From positions 1 through 64,000 of the forward strand of contig LVLI01000279.1 of NCBI GenBank assembly GCA_001687465.1: a DNA stretch of 64,000 nucleotides, in the 5' to 3' direction. The DNA comes from Halocafeteria seosinensis (lineage: Eukaryota > Sar > Bigyra > Bicosoecida). Shown in pieces: positions 21,823 through 33,891 of this stretch. Below the pieces are notes generated by a model. That model saw only the letters and a list, made by a program, of their open reading frames with translations, made no database searches and was not told the DNA's origin. Every line of letters begins with the position of its first letter. Positions within the stretch are counted from its first letter, which is position 1. The translations under genes were made by a program, and so were the position numbers.

Positions 21823-23361
21823 ATGGCAGCAGCAGGAGCAGCAGTTGCGACTTCGTCCCCACACGAAGTGAACGATGAAAATGCGGTGTATAGAGAGCTC
21901 CAACAGCCATCTGCATCGCAAAAACATCACAACGAGAATGTCATCACGGACCTAGTAAGTCCCTGCTCCCAGTGTCTCGAGCCGGGAAAAACAGAGATTA
22001 CCACCACCTCCATACCACATTACTTACAAGGACGTCAAGTCATTGTCCTGACGTTCAAGTGTCCAGAATGCGGCTATCATACAACTCACGTTCAAGAGAC
22101 GGAGTGCCAAGACAAGGGCCTACGTTATGAGTGCACCATCAAGGAGGAGAGCGACTTACAAAGACGAATTGTAAAGTCGAAACATGCGAGCGTGCAATTT
22201 CCCGAGCTGGAATTCGAAATACCCGCAGTGACACAGCAAGGTGTGTTCACTACCCTTGAGAACCTGATGACTTCAGCCGCTGAATCCTTAGAAGAAGGTC
22301 AGCCGCTTCGACGAAGCGTCGATCCAGAAACTGCGAGTAAGTTGGATGACTTTATCGGACGACTTAAGATGGTAAGGACAGCCATTCACAACAGGCACAG
22401 GTGCTAGTGACATTTTCGTCGACTAACAGTATGCTGCAGGTGCGAATGTTCCGTTTACAGTAGTCATTAACGACCCATCGGGTAACTCGTTTATAGAGGA
22501 TAGAAGGGGAACGGATGATGATGACCCGCAGCTCGTCTTGACATTATATTCACGGACCGCCGAGCAAGAAGAAGAAGTGAAAGGGGAGGGCCAGAGCGCA
22601 CAAGTAAGATTCTTGGGTTGCTCATACACTTTTCGTATTGTACTTTTGAAATTCTCAAATGGACTATTGAATGTGCAGGACAGCCATTTTTCAGGACAAA
22701 CCGGGAACTCACACACAGCAGCAGTGACAAGCTACCGGAAGAGGTGATGAAATTTCCAGTGGAATGTTACTCCTGCAGTGAGGCGGGAGAGATGCGCGTA
22801 TGCATAACTGACATACCCCACTTTAAGGAGGTCATTATAATGACGTTTATCTGCGAAGAATGTGGATGGAAGAATGTGGAGATTAAGAGCGGTGGTGCCA
22901 TACCAGAAAAGGGGCGCAAGGTATCTCTAAAAATGGAACCTGGAGAGACCATGGAGATAGATCTCCGGCGTGATTTGATCAAAGGAGATAAGGCGGCGGT
23001 GTGGATTCCCGAATTAGATATCGAGCTCGAGGGTGGTACCCTGGGTGGTATGTACACGACAGTTGAGGGTCTGTTGCACGCAATTAAGGAAAACTTGGTG
23101 GATTCCAGTCCGTTTTCTTCGTCACAAGAAACCTCTGCACCGAAAAAATGCTACGAATCATTTATTAGGAGCATTGAGCGAGCAGCTTTAGGCGAGATTT
23201 CCATTACTCTGTGTATTATTGACCCAATGGCCAACTCATTCATCGCTGATCCAACAAATAGTGGGTCTCGCTTGCTAACAGAGGAATATGTGCGCTCTGC
23301 AGAGGAGGACGAAGCATTGGGAATTACTTACATGGATAGAAACGACGCGATAGAGGACTAG
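21823..23361 (+). CDS. ZPR1: ZPR1 zinc-finger protein
   Basis: 466-aa protein from exons 21823-22371, 22430-22603 and 22684-23361. ZPR1 proteins bind newly made eEF1A and act as its folding chaperone and in nuclear export and growth signalling. Two zinc-finger/alpha-beta modules are evident: first CSQC (48-51) and CPEC (80-83) with IPHYLQGRQVIVLTFKC; second CYSC (269-272) and CEEC (298-301) with IPHFKEVIIMTF. Each is followed by the family's VKSxHAxVxFPELEFEI or KAAVWIPELDIEL strand and a TTLE/TTVEGLL helix. NDPSGNSFIE and NDP-equivalent IDPMANSFI mark the end of each module. Length matches animal ZPR1 (about 460). The acceptors at 22429 and 22683 were chosen because the nearer AGs give stops or lose the frame. 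Confidence 0.93.
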
Positions 23362-23402
23362 AATTTAGTTACTGTGCAGATTGTACATTATTTTCTTGCT
23401 TT

Positions 23403-25140
23403 CTATACATCAATGGACATGAGTCTCGAATTTAGATCCTTTAGCCCCTCCGCAATACATCTTTCTGCCGTTTTCTCTGCAGCAGAGTTGAGGCAGGCAA
23501 ATTCCTTTCTTTCTAGACCCACCAAGTTTCCAGGGACTAGCAAGGCATGTGACTCTTCAACAGGTTGTACTGGGTGCCAGCTGCTCTTTATTGATGAAAA
23601 CTGAGTGGGTTCAAATTCTCTACGAGACTTGTGTTCGCGCTCCTGAAGCCACGGATACCATTGCCCAGATTGCCATGGACATCCGTTCAGAGTTGGATCG
23701 CAAGTTCCATTGAAAACTTCTGTAGAGGATGCGTTATACTGAGGGGCGTCTGGACTCGGGTAAAATGGTAGAGCTCCAGCTGATAGAATCCCATCCACAT
23801 GGGACTCGGATCTTTCATGACACTTCCTGAAGGGCGGCGAAATGGGACTTTTCTTCTTCTGTTTGGACTTTTCGGTCGCTGGTGAACCATGTACAGTCTT
23901 CATGCGGAAAGGGCGTACCCGGAAGTTCTTCTCTAAGAAATCTGCAATGAACGTCGGTGATGGCCGTTCGGCTTCCTGGACTTTAGTCTTTTGTTGAGTA
24001 GAGAGCGTCTCTACTACTTCGGGTCTTTCTCCGAAACCGGGGGGAAGTAACAGAGCGTTTACTCTGAGCAGTTTCATAGCTACTTTATAGCGCTCACGTA
24101 GCTGGTTTCCCTCCGCAAGGAGCGTAAACAAGTGGTACTCAAAGATTTCAGTGTCTTGAGCAGCAATATACGCAATGTGTTCCATGGCATTTGCCACCTC
24201 TTCCCTCGATAAATTATCCAGATGATCTTTGTACGCGTTCGAAGCAAGACTCTTGTCTCGTAATTCTTGAGCAAAGAAAGTGGCCCAAGAGACAATCTCA
24301 TCTACGGCATCTTTGGACACTGACCCTAGCTGTGGCTTATTACAGGGTCGTGCTTCCTTCTTATGTACAGCTTCCTCTAATCTATGTGTTTTTAACCATT
24401 TTGCTAATTCAGAAGCTGTCAGCGCTTCCCCTTCCGTATTATAGTATGTTCGAGCAGGCGCGTCACTTTTCGGAGACCTGCCTGTTTGCAGTAAGTGAGT
24501 CTTGTTGGACTTTTGTACCGCGCCAATTTCTGGTTCTTTCGCTCCTCCTTCATCAGACTTCTTTCTCGTCCTAGTGTCACGACTACTTACACTCACCTTT
24601 GGTCCCGGTTCCATCATATTTTCAGAAGTTGTACTCGCTATGCGCAGCTCCTTATTTCCATGAGCAAATACACATCGCACACCGTGAGGACAGAATCTTC
24701 CATTCGATCTGATCCAATGTTTGCATAAAGCCGTCTTGTATCTGAAACGAAGAGGTTGGCGAATGATGCGTCAACAATAAGATCATCTGAGGAAGAGAAA
24801 CGTACTTATCATTAAGCGCCGGTGAACAAATTGGGGCACTTTCCTCCACCGTCCGCAGTTCTTCTTGAGAATGTGCATAGAAGCATTCATCTCCGTAAGG
24901 ACACTTGCCTTGGAGATGGAATAAACAGACCTGAGTACCTAAGCCAATCAATGCACGTTTCATCTCCATTCTTCTATGGATGGCGCTCAGTTCTGTGCTT
25001 ACTTTGCTCTTAAACTTTTTTGCCGTCTGGACTTGGTCTAATGTACCTATCCGTGGTCTCATGCTAATTGGAGCGGTGTATGGTCTAAGTGGCCCCATTC
25101 TGGGTCGCCCTTCCCTGTTTCGGAAATTGTGTTGTTTCAT
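23403..25140 (-). CDS. Tandem CCCH zinc-finger RNA-binding protein
   Basis: 557-aa protein from exons 25140-24806 and 24741-23403. Two CCCH fingers are separated by about 30 residues: CLFHLQGKCPYGDECFYAH (C-x7-C-x5-C-x3-H) and, across the intron, CKHW...FCPHGVRCVFAH (C-x10-C-x5-C-x3-H), each followed by EELR or KELR. The layout resembles TIS11/TTP-like mRNA-binding proteins but with altered first spacings. The rest has a helical block at about 235-340 (DEIVSWATFFAQELRDKSLA, ALKxxL-type) and a basic patch KQKKKSP. Likely regulates mRNA stability or translation; partner unknown. Only 41 bp separate its stop from that of ZPR1 (convergent). The frame is open upstream of the chosen ATG to about 25227 without an ATG. 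Confidence 0.8.
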
Positions 25141-25457
25141 CCTAAAGCTTCTCCCAATTCCGTCGGTGTGATACGGGCGACAATACCACCTTATCTGCTT
25201 GGTAGAGACGTCGAGAGACCCAAGCACTACGATTAATAGCTCTTACTTTATCTATATGATGCAGGTAGGAACAAATAATATGACACCTTCGGCTGTTCAG
25301 ACAGAATACCTGCTAGTAAGGACTGGCTACTCTGCATACATGAGTGGATATCGTTCTCCCTGAGGGTTCACCAGATCTCCATCAACCCTCATGGATAAGT
25401 TCGTGAACAACGTTCACGATATGTGTATTATTCCTACTGTTGAAGTTCAACTATAGG

Positions 25458-26726
25458 CTACTCGTTGGTTTTGGCCTGACTCCGTCTCTGAGCATCTTCT
25501 AATGCTGAGGCGCCTTGTGATTTCTGAATCTTGAGACTAAAATCCATTGTTTGATACCCTTGGGTAAGCTTCCCCATGGAAATGATATCAACCTCCGGGA
25601 ACATATAATTCGTCACGTTATTCGCGGAAATACCACCGCTTGCTTCGATCATCACGTGTGGGTAAGACTCTTTCAGCTTCTTTGCATCTGCCTGCAGTTC
25701 CTCAGGGGCGTAATTATCGAGCATTACCACGTCGGCTCCAGCTGATGCTGCTTCAAACGCTTCTGTAAATAGAAAAATAAAGCACGGCAGTGACAATATC
25801 GAACCCGTCAGTACTTCGCGACTCGCGACGTCTTACCATTTAAGTTTCTAGCCTCCACTTCGATTTTAGAAGAAAAACCAGCAGCTCTTCTCGCAGTCTT
25901 TACAGCAGCTGATATACTACCCGAAGCCCAAATATGGTTGTCTTTAAGCATTACCATTGAACTCTGGAGGGTGGAAATAGCAGCTGATCGCCAAATTCCT
26001 GTGGACAGTTCTCGAACAGCCACTTACAAGGTCCATCCGGTGAGTAGAAACTCCTCCTACAACTAAAGCATACTTTTCGATAAGACGGAAGCCAGGCGTA
26101 GTTTTCCTTGTTCCCGCTATTTCTCCATGCCAGCCAGCTCGTGTTGCTTTAACAACGTTTTCAGCTGCAGCTGTGGCAATACCGCTAGCGCGGGTGATAA
26201 TGTTCAGCGCGATTCTCTCCCCTTGGAGTATCGCCCTCCCAGGTCCTCTCACTTTTGCCAACCCAGATACTTCGGTTAGTATATCTCCTTCTCTGGCTAG
26301 CCACTCTACTGTGCATCCTACTTCCTCGAATACGGCTGCATCCATAGGAATCATGATTCTGTAGTCTGACGTAACTAAACAGAGCGCTTACATACCTTGG
26401 AAGAATGGAATTCCCGCTAGCTTGCCTGACGATTTTCCAATCAATAGAGCCTCCTGTTCGCCATCTGAACTAACCAAAACCAACTACGATTCCACTCAGT
26501 GCTTGACCTGCGCAAGTCAGAGAGTCCACGCACCTCCAACAACGTAACCTCCCACATCGAACCACGGGACATCTTCTTCGAGATACTGCACAGGAGAGTA
26601 TCACTATGAGTGCAACACGAATATTGTGGATTCATCGGAGGAAAACACAGCAGAAGCGAGACATACCTGTCGGATCTGCTCACGCCATTTCCCTCCCCGG
26701 GGTAGAATTCCCTCAAATGATCCCAT
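25458..26726 (-). CDS. QPRT: Quinolinate phosphoribosyltransferase (nicotinate-nucleotide pyrophosphorylase)
   Basis: 316-aa enzyme from six exons: 26726-26667, 26585-26534, 26464-26396, 26365-26028, 25963-25837 and 25762-25458. Converts quinolinate and PRPP to nicotinate mononucleotide, CO2 and PPi, the de novo entry to NAD. Family blocks in order: [30 protein letters not shown], the PRPP/quinolinate loop [64 protein letters not shown] and [10 protein letters not shown]. No targeting peptide is obvious. Length (about 300) is normal for a complete enzyme, so the hand-built exon set is probably right. Confidence 0.95.
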
Positions 26727-27607
26727 GGGTGCACACGACGGTGGATAGAGAAAATAACTAGAAGAAACTTAAAGAATCAATGGGCTTGAATAATGATCAC
26801 TTGAGCCGTAAGTCTTAACAAACCAAACTGGGTTTGTGAAGTTGTCCTTCACTTCGAATCCTACAAATGGGCAAGTTTTATGTTGAACAATATCGCTAAT
26901 TCGTCAAAGACAAAAACATATCCTTTACTATCAATAAGTTCAGGGTAAACTAGAGGGAAAAGTAGATGAGAAGAACATTGCAGACTTCTTCATTCACCTG
27001 AAAGCAACTTGGAACAACACACAGCGTTCAGCGTCCTCATTCACTACTTAATTAAGATTAAATACACAGCATAGTTTTATGGTCATCCTCTTCATTCATT
27101 GGAATGGACGGGGACGATTGGTGGACGCATACATGTATACATATGTATGGGAAAGATCTTGTGTCTGCCTGTAAACACTGGACAAACACATTATTCATAT
27201 TGATTATTGACCATGTATTTAACAACATTTGGCATAGCCCAAAACGCAAGTGATCACAAAAGGGGTAGCAAGTGGTAAACATTTCCTGGGCGCACTCCCA
27301 ACTCGACAGTATGAATCTTTGCTGAATGACTTAAGGATGGGCTAAATGCGTTTATAAACGATAAACGAAAATTTGGAAACGGAGAGTTTGGTCATCATAA
27401 ACGAACGACCAAAAAATTCCCCGTTTACGGTACACCTTTCACTCGTTTACAGTATAAACGATAAACGAAAATTTGGAAACGGAGCGTATGGTAAACATAA
27501 ACGAACGACCAAAAAATTGCCCGTTTACATCTTTCACTAATGTTCGGTGACGTTCACGTAATATACCAGGTACGGTACTGTTGTACCACATAATGGTGAC
27601 GTATTGT
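26727..27607. other. Intergenic region with AAACG-rich direct repeats
   Basis: About 880 bp between the QPRT start and the stop of the small gene at 27608. It contains a 100-bp tandem repeat (separate entry) and no supported exon; a 74-codon frame at 27058-27282 is not convincing. Confidence 0.6.
27353..27545. repeat. 100-bp direct repeat, two copies
   Basis: Units begin at 27353 and 27453 with tataaacgataaacgaaaa and share about 90% of their first 80 bases. Each holds several AAACG or CGTTTA words, including taaacgataaacga, cataaacgaacgac and ccgtttac, so the unit has internal short repeats and weak dyad symmetry. Non-coding. Confidence 0.9.
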
Positions 27608-27969
27608 TCATCCTGAGTCTTTCTTAGCGTCTATACCAAATTTCGCATTCACTAAACCCTTGCTTTCCACGACAAATTCGACATCGCTGTTATAATAAGG
27701 TAAGGGAGCGCTTTCTCGGGACCTGAATTTAGTCTTAAACTACCAGGTAGATTCTCGACCGGAACTTACGCGGGGGTATTACGGATACTTATGGGTTGTC
27801 TGATACAATCCATTCGTCCCATGTATTGATACATGTCGACTGTTCGGAGGAAAGCTCTTAATTGCTGACTCGTTTCCTTCTCAGTTGGTTCGTGGAGGAT
27901 CAATATTTCGACATCCTCACTGTATAGAAGAGATAATCTGGGCGTCCGTCCAGACTGAGAAAATGCCAT
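27608..27969 (-). CDS. Small unknown protein, divergent from the thioredoxin-fold gene
   Basis: 104-aa protein from exons 27969-27770 and 27722-27608, joined through GTAAGT and TTCAG in phase 2. The sequence starts MAFSQSGRTPRLSLLYSEDVEILI and ends KFGIDAKKDSG. No signal peptide or membrane segment, and I do not recognise a family. Codon-level reading stays open across the splice, which supports a real gene. Its ATG (27969-27967) overlaps the ATG region of the divergent gene at 27963. Confidence 0.6.
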
Positions 27970-29426
27970 TCTTTAGCCGTTCATTACTCACAAGTTGCAC
28001 CACGCTGATGCTGGTGACGGCGTGTATAAGTAGTCTAATGGTATCTACATCCAATGCTCTGAAAGAAGAGACATTATCGGCCATTAAACAGCTAAATGAC
28101 CCCTTAGTAAGTCACGCCGGTTTGTCAACCCTGGTTGAAGACGTACCGGATAAACCCGACTTTTTCACCTTTTTACCTCTCTCTATCGACGCAGGTGGTC
28201 TTGTTCCACGATGGTACAAACTCCGAAGACTATGAGAATGCCTTGGATGTGATGAAGGAGACCGAAAGAGTACGTAAATGGCACTGTTTGGTCCCTTCTC
28301 TCGCCCTAGCAAGGTCCCGCGGGCTCTATTATGCTACTTTATACTGTTATTCACGTGACAACGATATCGGAAACAATTGCAGAGAGTGACTGAGTTTGAT
28401 TACTATACCTGTAATACGCGCGAGAAGGCGAATGCACGCTCTGCCAAGCAGTCCAACTTGGCCGACGGGGTCCATATCTTCGTACGCACCCGGGAGGATG
28501 GCGTAGGTACGTTGCTTCAATTGTGATTGGCCAGGGTTACGCGTTCCAATGAGTGATCCAATTGAGAATACATTCGCCTACAGAGGAATACCGGATGCCC
28601 ATTACCATTAGACACTTATCGCGCTATCTATACTTGCGAGGAGTGGCCGGAAACCCCGCAAACGTGCTTGCGTTCGAATCCGAAGGTTAGTCGTTTTCCT
28701 TGTGCACGTTGCGGCAGCTTATGTTATGGACGTTCTCCGATTTTATTATTTATTGCAGACCATATCTACGATCTCGTTGACCGAAGCGGTCTGCCGGTTT
28801 TTCTGAAATTTTATGAACCTTGGTGCAGCCACTGCTTTAGGATGAAACGAGGATTTGAAGCAGGTGCAACATTTTTCAAGAATCGAGTTCACTTTATGGA
28901 AGTTCAATGCTCTCGTAATAAACAGACTCAAGCGTTCTGTAGGAAACATGAAGTTGATATCTATCCTTCCATGAAGCTATTTACAGGGTCAGAAGTGATA
29001 CCGTTCACAGGATCTCGAGCTGTGGCGGCGTATGAATTCTTCTTCCACGAGCACAAGCATCTGTTTCCAGAAAATAGCGAACCTGGTGTGACGAAATTCA
29101 ATGTGGGACAAGACCTCAATGAAGAAGAGGAAAAAATGGTTGGCCACGGCTATCCAATGCGTTCCGAAGAAGTCGGCATCCCGGATCGGGAGGACGTCAT
29201 TCGGGAAGTGGAAGAACGCTTTCGAAACCATCCGGATGCTCCTCCACTAGAGAAGGAACGCACAGAGATTCGAGAAACAGGACAACAGAGGCGAGAAGAA
29301 AGGGGCGATAAAGAAGATGATGGAAAGGATAGTGAACAGTTGAAGTCTGAAGTCGATGAACTGAAGGGTGAGTTGAAGGAGCTTAAAGACATGATGAAAC
29401 AGTTCTTCCAGTCTCAAAAGAATTAA
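27963..29426 (+). CDS. Thioredoxin-fold (PDI-related) ER protein with coiled-coil tail
   Basis: 370-aa protein from exons 27963-28106, 28195-28269, 28383-28506, 28584-28685 and 28759-29426. Signal peptide about 1-35. A first thioredoxin-like segment starts VVLFHDGTNSEDYENAL without an active CxxC. A second domain (about 150-255) has VFLKFYEPWCSHC with active-site CSHC at 171-174, the family VDIYPSMKLF with cis-Pro, and a following FTGSRAVAAYEFF helix. The remainder (about 280-370) is charged and heptad-like (ELKGELKELKDMM), probably a coiled coil. Likely a thiol oxidoreductase or chaperone of the secretory pathway; CSHC is less usual than CGHC. No KDEL signal at the end (SQKN). Confidence 0.85.
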
Positions 29427-29542
29427 GCGGTCAAGCAGCATTGAATCTCTTAGACGATCTAATGTTCTTCCACAAAAAATGAGCAATGCACAATTATATA
29501 CGTCCTATCCTAGGAGTACGCTCATTGTACGACATGTTGTAT

Positions 29543-32500
29543 TTAAGCGGGTAGTGACGGGAATACGAGTTCTGGGAATTTGAACGTAACGTACTTCAGC
29601 GATTCACAATCGACGTTGGATCCACCAGCAGATCGCATTACCGTTGCTGCTTTCCGACGAACCTCCTTGACAGTCTCAGCGAAATAAGTTGCCTTCAATA
29701 GCTGTTCAATTTGCTCCACTGAAAATACTTTCGTGTTGTTCGGGTCGTACATATCCCCGAAGAAGTCTATTACTCTATTCTTCTCCTTTTCGCTGAGAAC
29801 CGAAAGACATAAGCAGAGCTCCCGTGCATCGACCTTTTGGTCACTGGAGAAGTTCTGAAATGATTTGAAGACTTCCTTGTCACGGGAATTTCCACTCAAG
29901 TCAAACATTGACAAGAATGTATCGTAGTCAATTTTGTCCCCAGCAGTGGGAGAGAGTATAAACTTTTCGTATGCTTCCCGTATTGTCACTCCCACGAAAT
30001 TGTGCTCTTTCAAGAAACCACGAAGTGTTGCCAACTTGTCAAGCTTCCGCTTCTCCTTTTCTTCTCTCTGTTTCTGGACAAGTCCAGCCGGCGCAGCTTT
30101 CCGCCGTTGAGTTTTCGCTAAAGATTTAGTCGACGGTTTTTGTACCTTGAACGGATCTATCAAGTTTTCACTCTTCTTGAAATTTGCATGAGCAGGTTCA
30201 GGGTGTCTTATGATGGAGTAGAATTCTTTAAAAGAAATATTACCATCTCCGTCCGCGTCAACCATCTCTATCATCATATCAACTTCTTCCTCTGTGATTA
30301 ATTGCCCCATGCAGGTCAAAATGTGTCGTACTTCAGCGGGGCCAACTCTCAGATTATGATCGAGGTCAATAAAGCTGTTGAACACGAAGCAATGAAATTA
30401 GCAAACAATAAGAGTGCATTATCCTAATTCATCACTGACATACTTGAATGCGTCTTCAATCTCTTTATCGGTGAAGGTCATGTCATACGTTGGTCCCTGA
30501 ACACCTTTTGGTCCTTCTACATCCAATGGCAGCAGATGAGGTTTCTTACCACCTCGGTACTGAAGGGAAATTTGGGAACGTAAGTAAGTAGATGCGTAGG
30601 TAACAACAAACTCAAAAAAAGGCATACCATTCTTTGACTATCATCATAAGTCGTGCCGTCTAAGCGCCTTTGAGGGAAGAAAACACCGGCAGGACCAACA
30701 AAGTCGACCTCAATATAAATTTCTCCTCGATCTTCCAGCTTTCCCCAATTAGTTCGTGTTCTGCAAAGGAGAGCAAAATGCCTTACGTTGCCAGTATCTT
30801 GCATGTTCTCTGTGCTTACTTTATTGGTATCCAGCCGTCTTTGACACCCTTCTTGAACACAGGCAACAGTGGCAGCGAAACGCTTCCGATGATTTTATCA
30901 GGTCCAATACGCTCGGAGTCGTATACCTCCAGTTTCATACTAATTGCATCCACAATTTGAAACGAAAACGTCTGATTCCACTGTGGAGCCGAGCCTCCTG
31001 ACCAATCTACCTCTGTGCTGACCGAATACGACTTAAAGTGTTGCTGGATTATGATGTTGCAATAGGGGTCCTGGTAACCCACAGATTCGACATTAGTAAG
31101 GTTTCGGCCAGATACACACGTCACTTTGAGAGTTCCCGCAGGGAAATATTGAAGTTGTAATCTAACTTGTCCCGCAGGGTCCCCACCTTTTTGGTGCAGA
31201 TCGAACACGGCCACTTGTTCCTTTAAGGACTGCATAAACGCCAGGGCACTAAAACTGGCATGACCAATGTGATCGTCTTTGCCTACATCTTCGTCCCACA
31301 GATTTACTTGGACATCCTTTGTCCAGTTGGTCTCGTCAATCTTCAGCTCCAGCTCGTCCCTGTCAAAGATTGGATTACTGCCCCCGTTTTTCACAGTGTT
31401 GCTTCGCTTAATTTGTTTGCCAAACGTGAGCCGAAGGTAGGGATCCTGGGACCCCATTATTTCCTTATTTGGAAGGTTCATCCCTTCAAGACATGTCACA
31501 ACCAGAATGCCCATTTGCGCGGGCAGAAATCTAATCGTACCATAAAACAATCCGCCCGTAGCATCGGTAGAATCGGTAAGCAACGGTGACTGCCGGGTAT
31601 AGTTATGAACAAGAGGAAGGCGAAGTCTGTTAAAATATACGGTGGACTCAATGGGAGTATGGCAAAATTAGGAGGGTAATTAGCTACGGAACTTACGTTG
31701 CAGAGTAACGAATGGCCTTCAGGGCCGCTCGGATATCAATCGCACCTGAGCCAATAGCGGCTCTATCACCTGCACCGGATTCTTGGAAATGTGATGAAGT
31801 TCGATTTTGGGGAAAATTAAGATATTCTTACCCTCCAGGAACTGATAACGCAGTAGAAGCGGTCCGATCTTCCTTGCCGAATCATTGAAGTCTTTTAGCT
31901 CGATCCGTACCTGCCGAACATTCAGACCGAAATCTCCAGTAGCTCAGAGTGACAACAAATATCCGAGACGCACTTTATGACGATCTGGACCGCTCAAATG
32001 TCCAGTCCGAAGAACATTGGAGAGATTGATCGTGCCTTCCTCGGTTGGCTTCGAATCCGCATCAGTAGGTTCGATCCACAACTTAACAGTCTGCAATTCC
32101 AATTGATCCCGTAATCTGCCGAGCAGCCTGTTTTCGTCATTATCACTTGACATACTAAAGCGCGGATATCTTTTAGACGATCCATCCTGGTTGCGGTTGC
32201 CTCTTCTTTTTCCGACTCTGGAACGTTCGCTATTTGATCCTTTATCTGCTTCATCTCTTTGAAACGGGTAACATTCTTGGTTTCCAGAAGTTCTATTTCG
32301 AATATGCCTTTTGATATATAGGTCTCGGTAAATGCCGCTGTAAAAATCAAAATCGCATTAACCACGAAAAACAAGTGCATAGACTTCACGATACTGAACA
32401 CACCTTCTTTGGGCAGCTCCAACACCAGTTCCTGCTTACAAGAAGAGAAACGATAGCTGTTACCAGTCTAGAGCTAAACTCTCAAGCACACTATACTAAC

Positions 32501-33230
32501 CCTCTTTGTTTCCGGTGCCTCTTCCTTCGTTACAGGAGGTTCGCTTGTGACTGAATCGCATTCGTCCTCATCTTCTTCCTCCTTCTGTATCATGGTAGTC
32601 CGAATGACTGGGGGTTGGTCAGTTTCACTTGTAATAGAGCGAGAGCTCTTCGGTTTTGGGCGTGAGGGAAAGTTGTTCTGAACTCTGTTAATGACTGACG
32701 TTTGCCCGTCAGGGCGAATCAATGCAGGCGATTTAGTGTCAGCTTTATCTGGCTCATGTGCCCCTCGAGGGGCACCGGGAGGTGCGACAAACTGTTTGGA
32801 ATCGTTTCTGCTGAGAATTTCAGCGGCTTTTTCAACTGAAAGACCGTAAGTAGAGTTCCCCCCAATCCTGCTAGCAGCCAAAGGCTTTGGAGGCCCCGGA
32901 GCAACTTGGCGCTTCTGTTGTAATCTTCCTGCTTGTTTTAGAACAGCCAGTTTCGATGACATTCTCGCTGAGTTCGGTTGGCCACTACTGCTGCGCGCGG
33001 AAGCATATCCTGCGCCTTTAGGTGGTGGCCCCTTGGGAGGAGGTGGCGCTGGTCCACCTTGTCTTCCACCTGCATGGGACAATGATTTTAGCACAGACTG
33101 GATATGGGGATACAATAGCTGGGAACATACTTCGAGGCGGCGGGCCCTTAGGAGGTCCCACTGAAGGTCTTGGCGCCGAAGGCTCTGGAGGTGCACCTCC
33201 AGGAGGCTTCGTCTGATTTTGGTCAGGCAT
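29543..33230 (-). CDS. Multi-C2 domain and EF-hand protein with proline-rich N-terminus
   Basis: 1015-aa protein from eleven exons: 33230-33131, 33069-32501, 32431-32404, 32337-32156, 32090-31974, 31910-31832, 31781-31697, 31626-30820, 30760-30628, 30559-30444 and 30374-29543. The N-terminus is Pro/Gly-rich (PPKGPPP) and then charged. One C2-like fold begins near GIFEIELLETKNV. Two clear C2 domains follow: MGILVVTCLEGMNL...GSQDPYLRLTFG...LWDEDVGKDDHIG, and GTLKVTCVSGRNL...GYQDPYCNIII...VYDSERIGPDKIIG, with the Asp residues needed for calcium-dependent membrane binding. Near the C-terminus is an EF-hand pair: DLDHNLRVGPAE and the canonical DADGDGNISFKE. Inferred calcium-regulated membrane-binding or scaffold protein. 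Exons 3 and 4 flank a 66-bp in-frame intron (see findings). Confidence 0.78.
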
Positions 33231-33891
33231 TCCAGCTCCTGTCTTTGTGTGTTTATCTATAATTAGTTCGTTTTTCAGTGTTCATTGTGGCTCAGATATT
33301 TGTAGCCCGTTGCTCCCCCTTTTCACTTCCTCGGGCTCATCATTTATCCTCTACAGTCCGACCAACGGTTCATTGTTCAATGTGCTACAGTACCCGTGCT
33401 AGGCAACTGTTTATATCAACGGAAAGGAGGTGAGAACGACTGGATTCGACCTTTGAAGGCGTTGTTGAACATGAGCTGTCAAGAGTGATGTTGAAGTACG
33501 GAGCCGAGTTGAGAAGCCGTGTAGTCATTTAATTGGCGTGAAACAAACAAAGCGCTAGTGGTAAGATTGTGGTCCGTTTTTCTCCAAAACTACCTAGTAC
33601 GTATTCGTCCCTAAATTATACATAACAAAACAGACGGAAACTCTCCTCGGAAGGATAGGCGAAAAGCTCCGCTTTGATAACGAGTGGGCTTCACGAACCC
33701 GAGTGGGACCGCCATTGTAGTGGCTGTAGATAAAACACTCGAGCTGCCTTGATTTCTGTACGAACTCGAAAGCTTTTGCATTTAGGAAATACAGAAGGAT
33801 CGCAACTCGTTTGCGGAGGCTTTGGTCACTCACAAGGCACAGTTTGCTCGCTTTGTTTCGACGTGACATCTTCAGATATACGTTTCAATTC
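33231..33891. other. Region between the C2/EF-hand gene and UPF2
   Basis: About 660 bp, presumed promoter of the C2 gene and UPF2 3' UTR. A minus-strand frame at 33594-33869 (MSRRNKASKLCL...) is possible but has no recognisable family. Confidence 0.5.

Noticed and set aside
33594-33869. 91-codon minus-strand frame (MSRRNKASKLCL...) between the C2 gene and UPF2
   Set aside because: Possible small gene with an internal GTGAGT, but no recognisable family or stable splice model.
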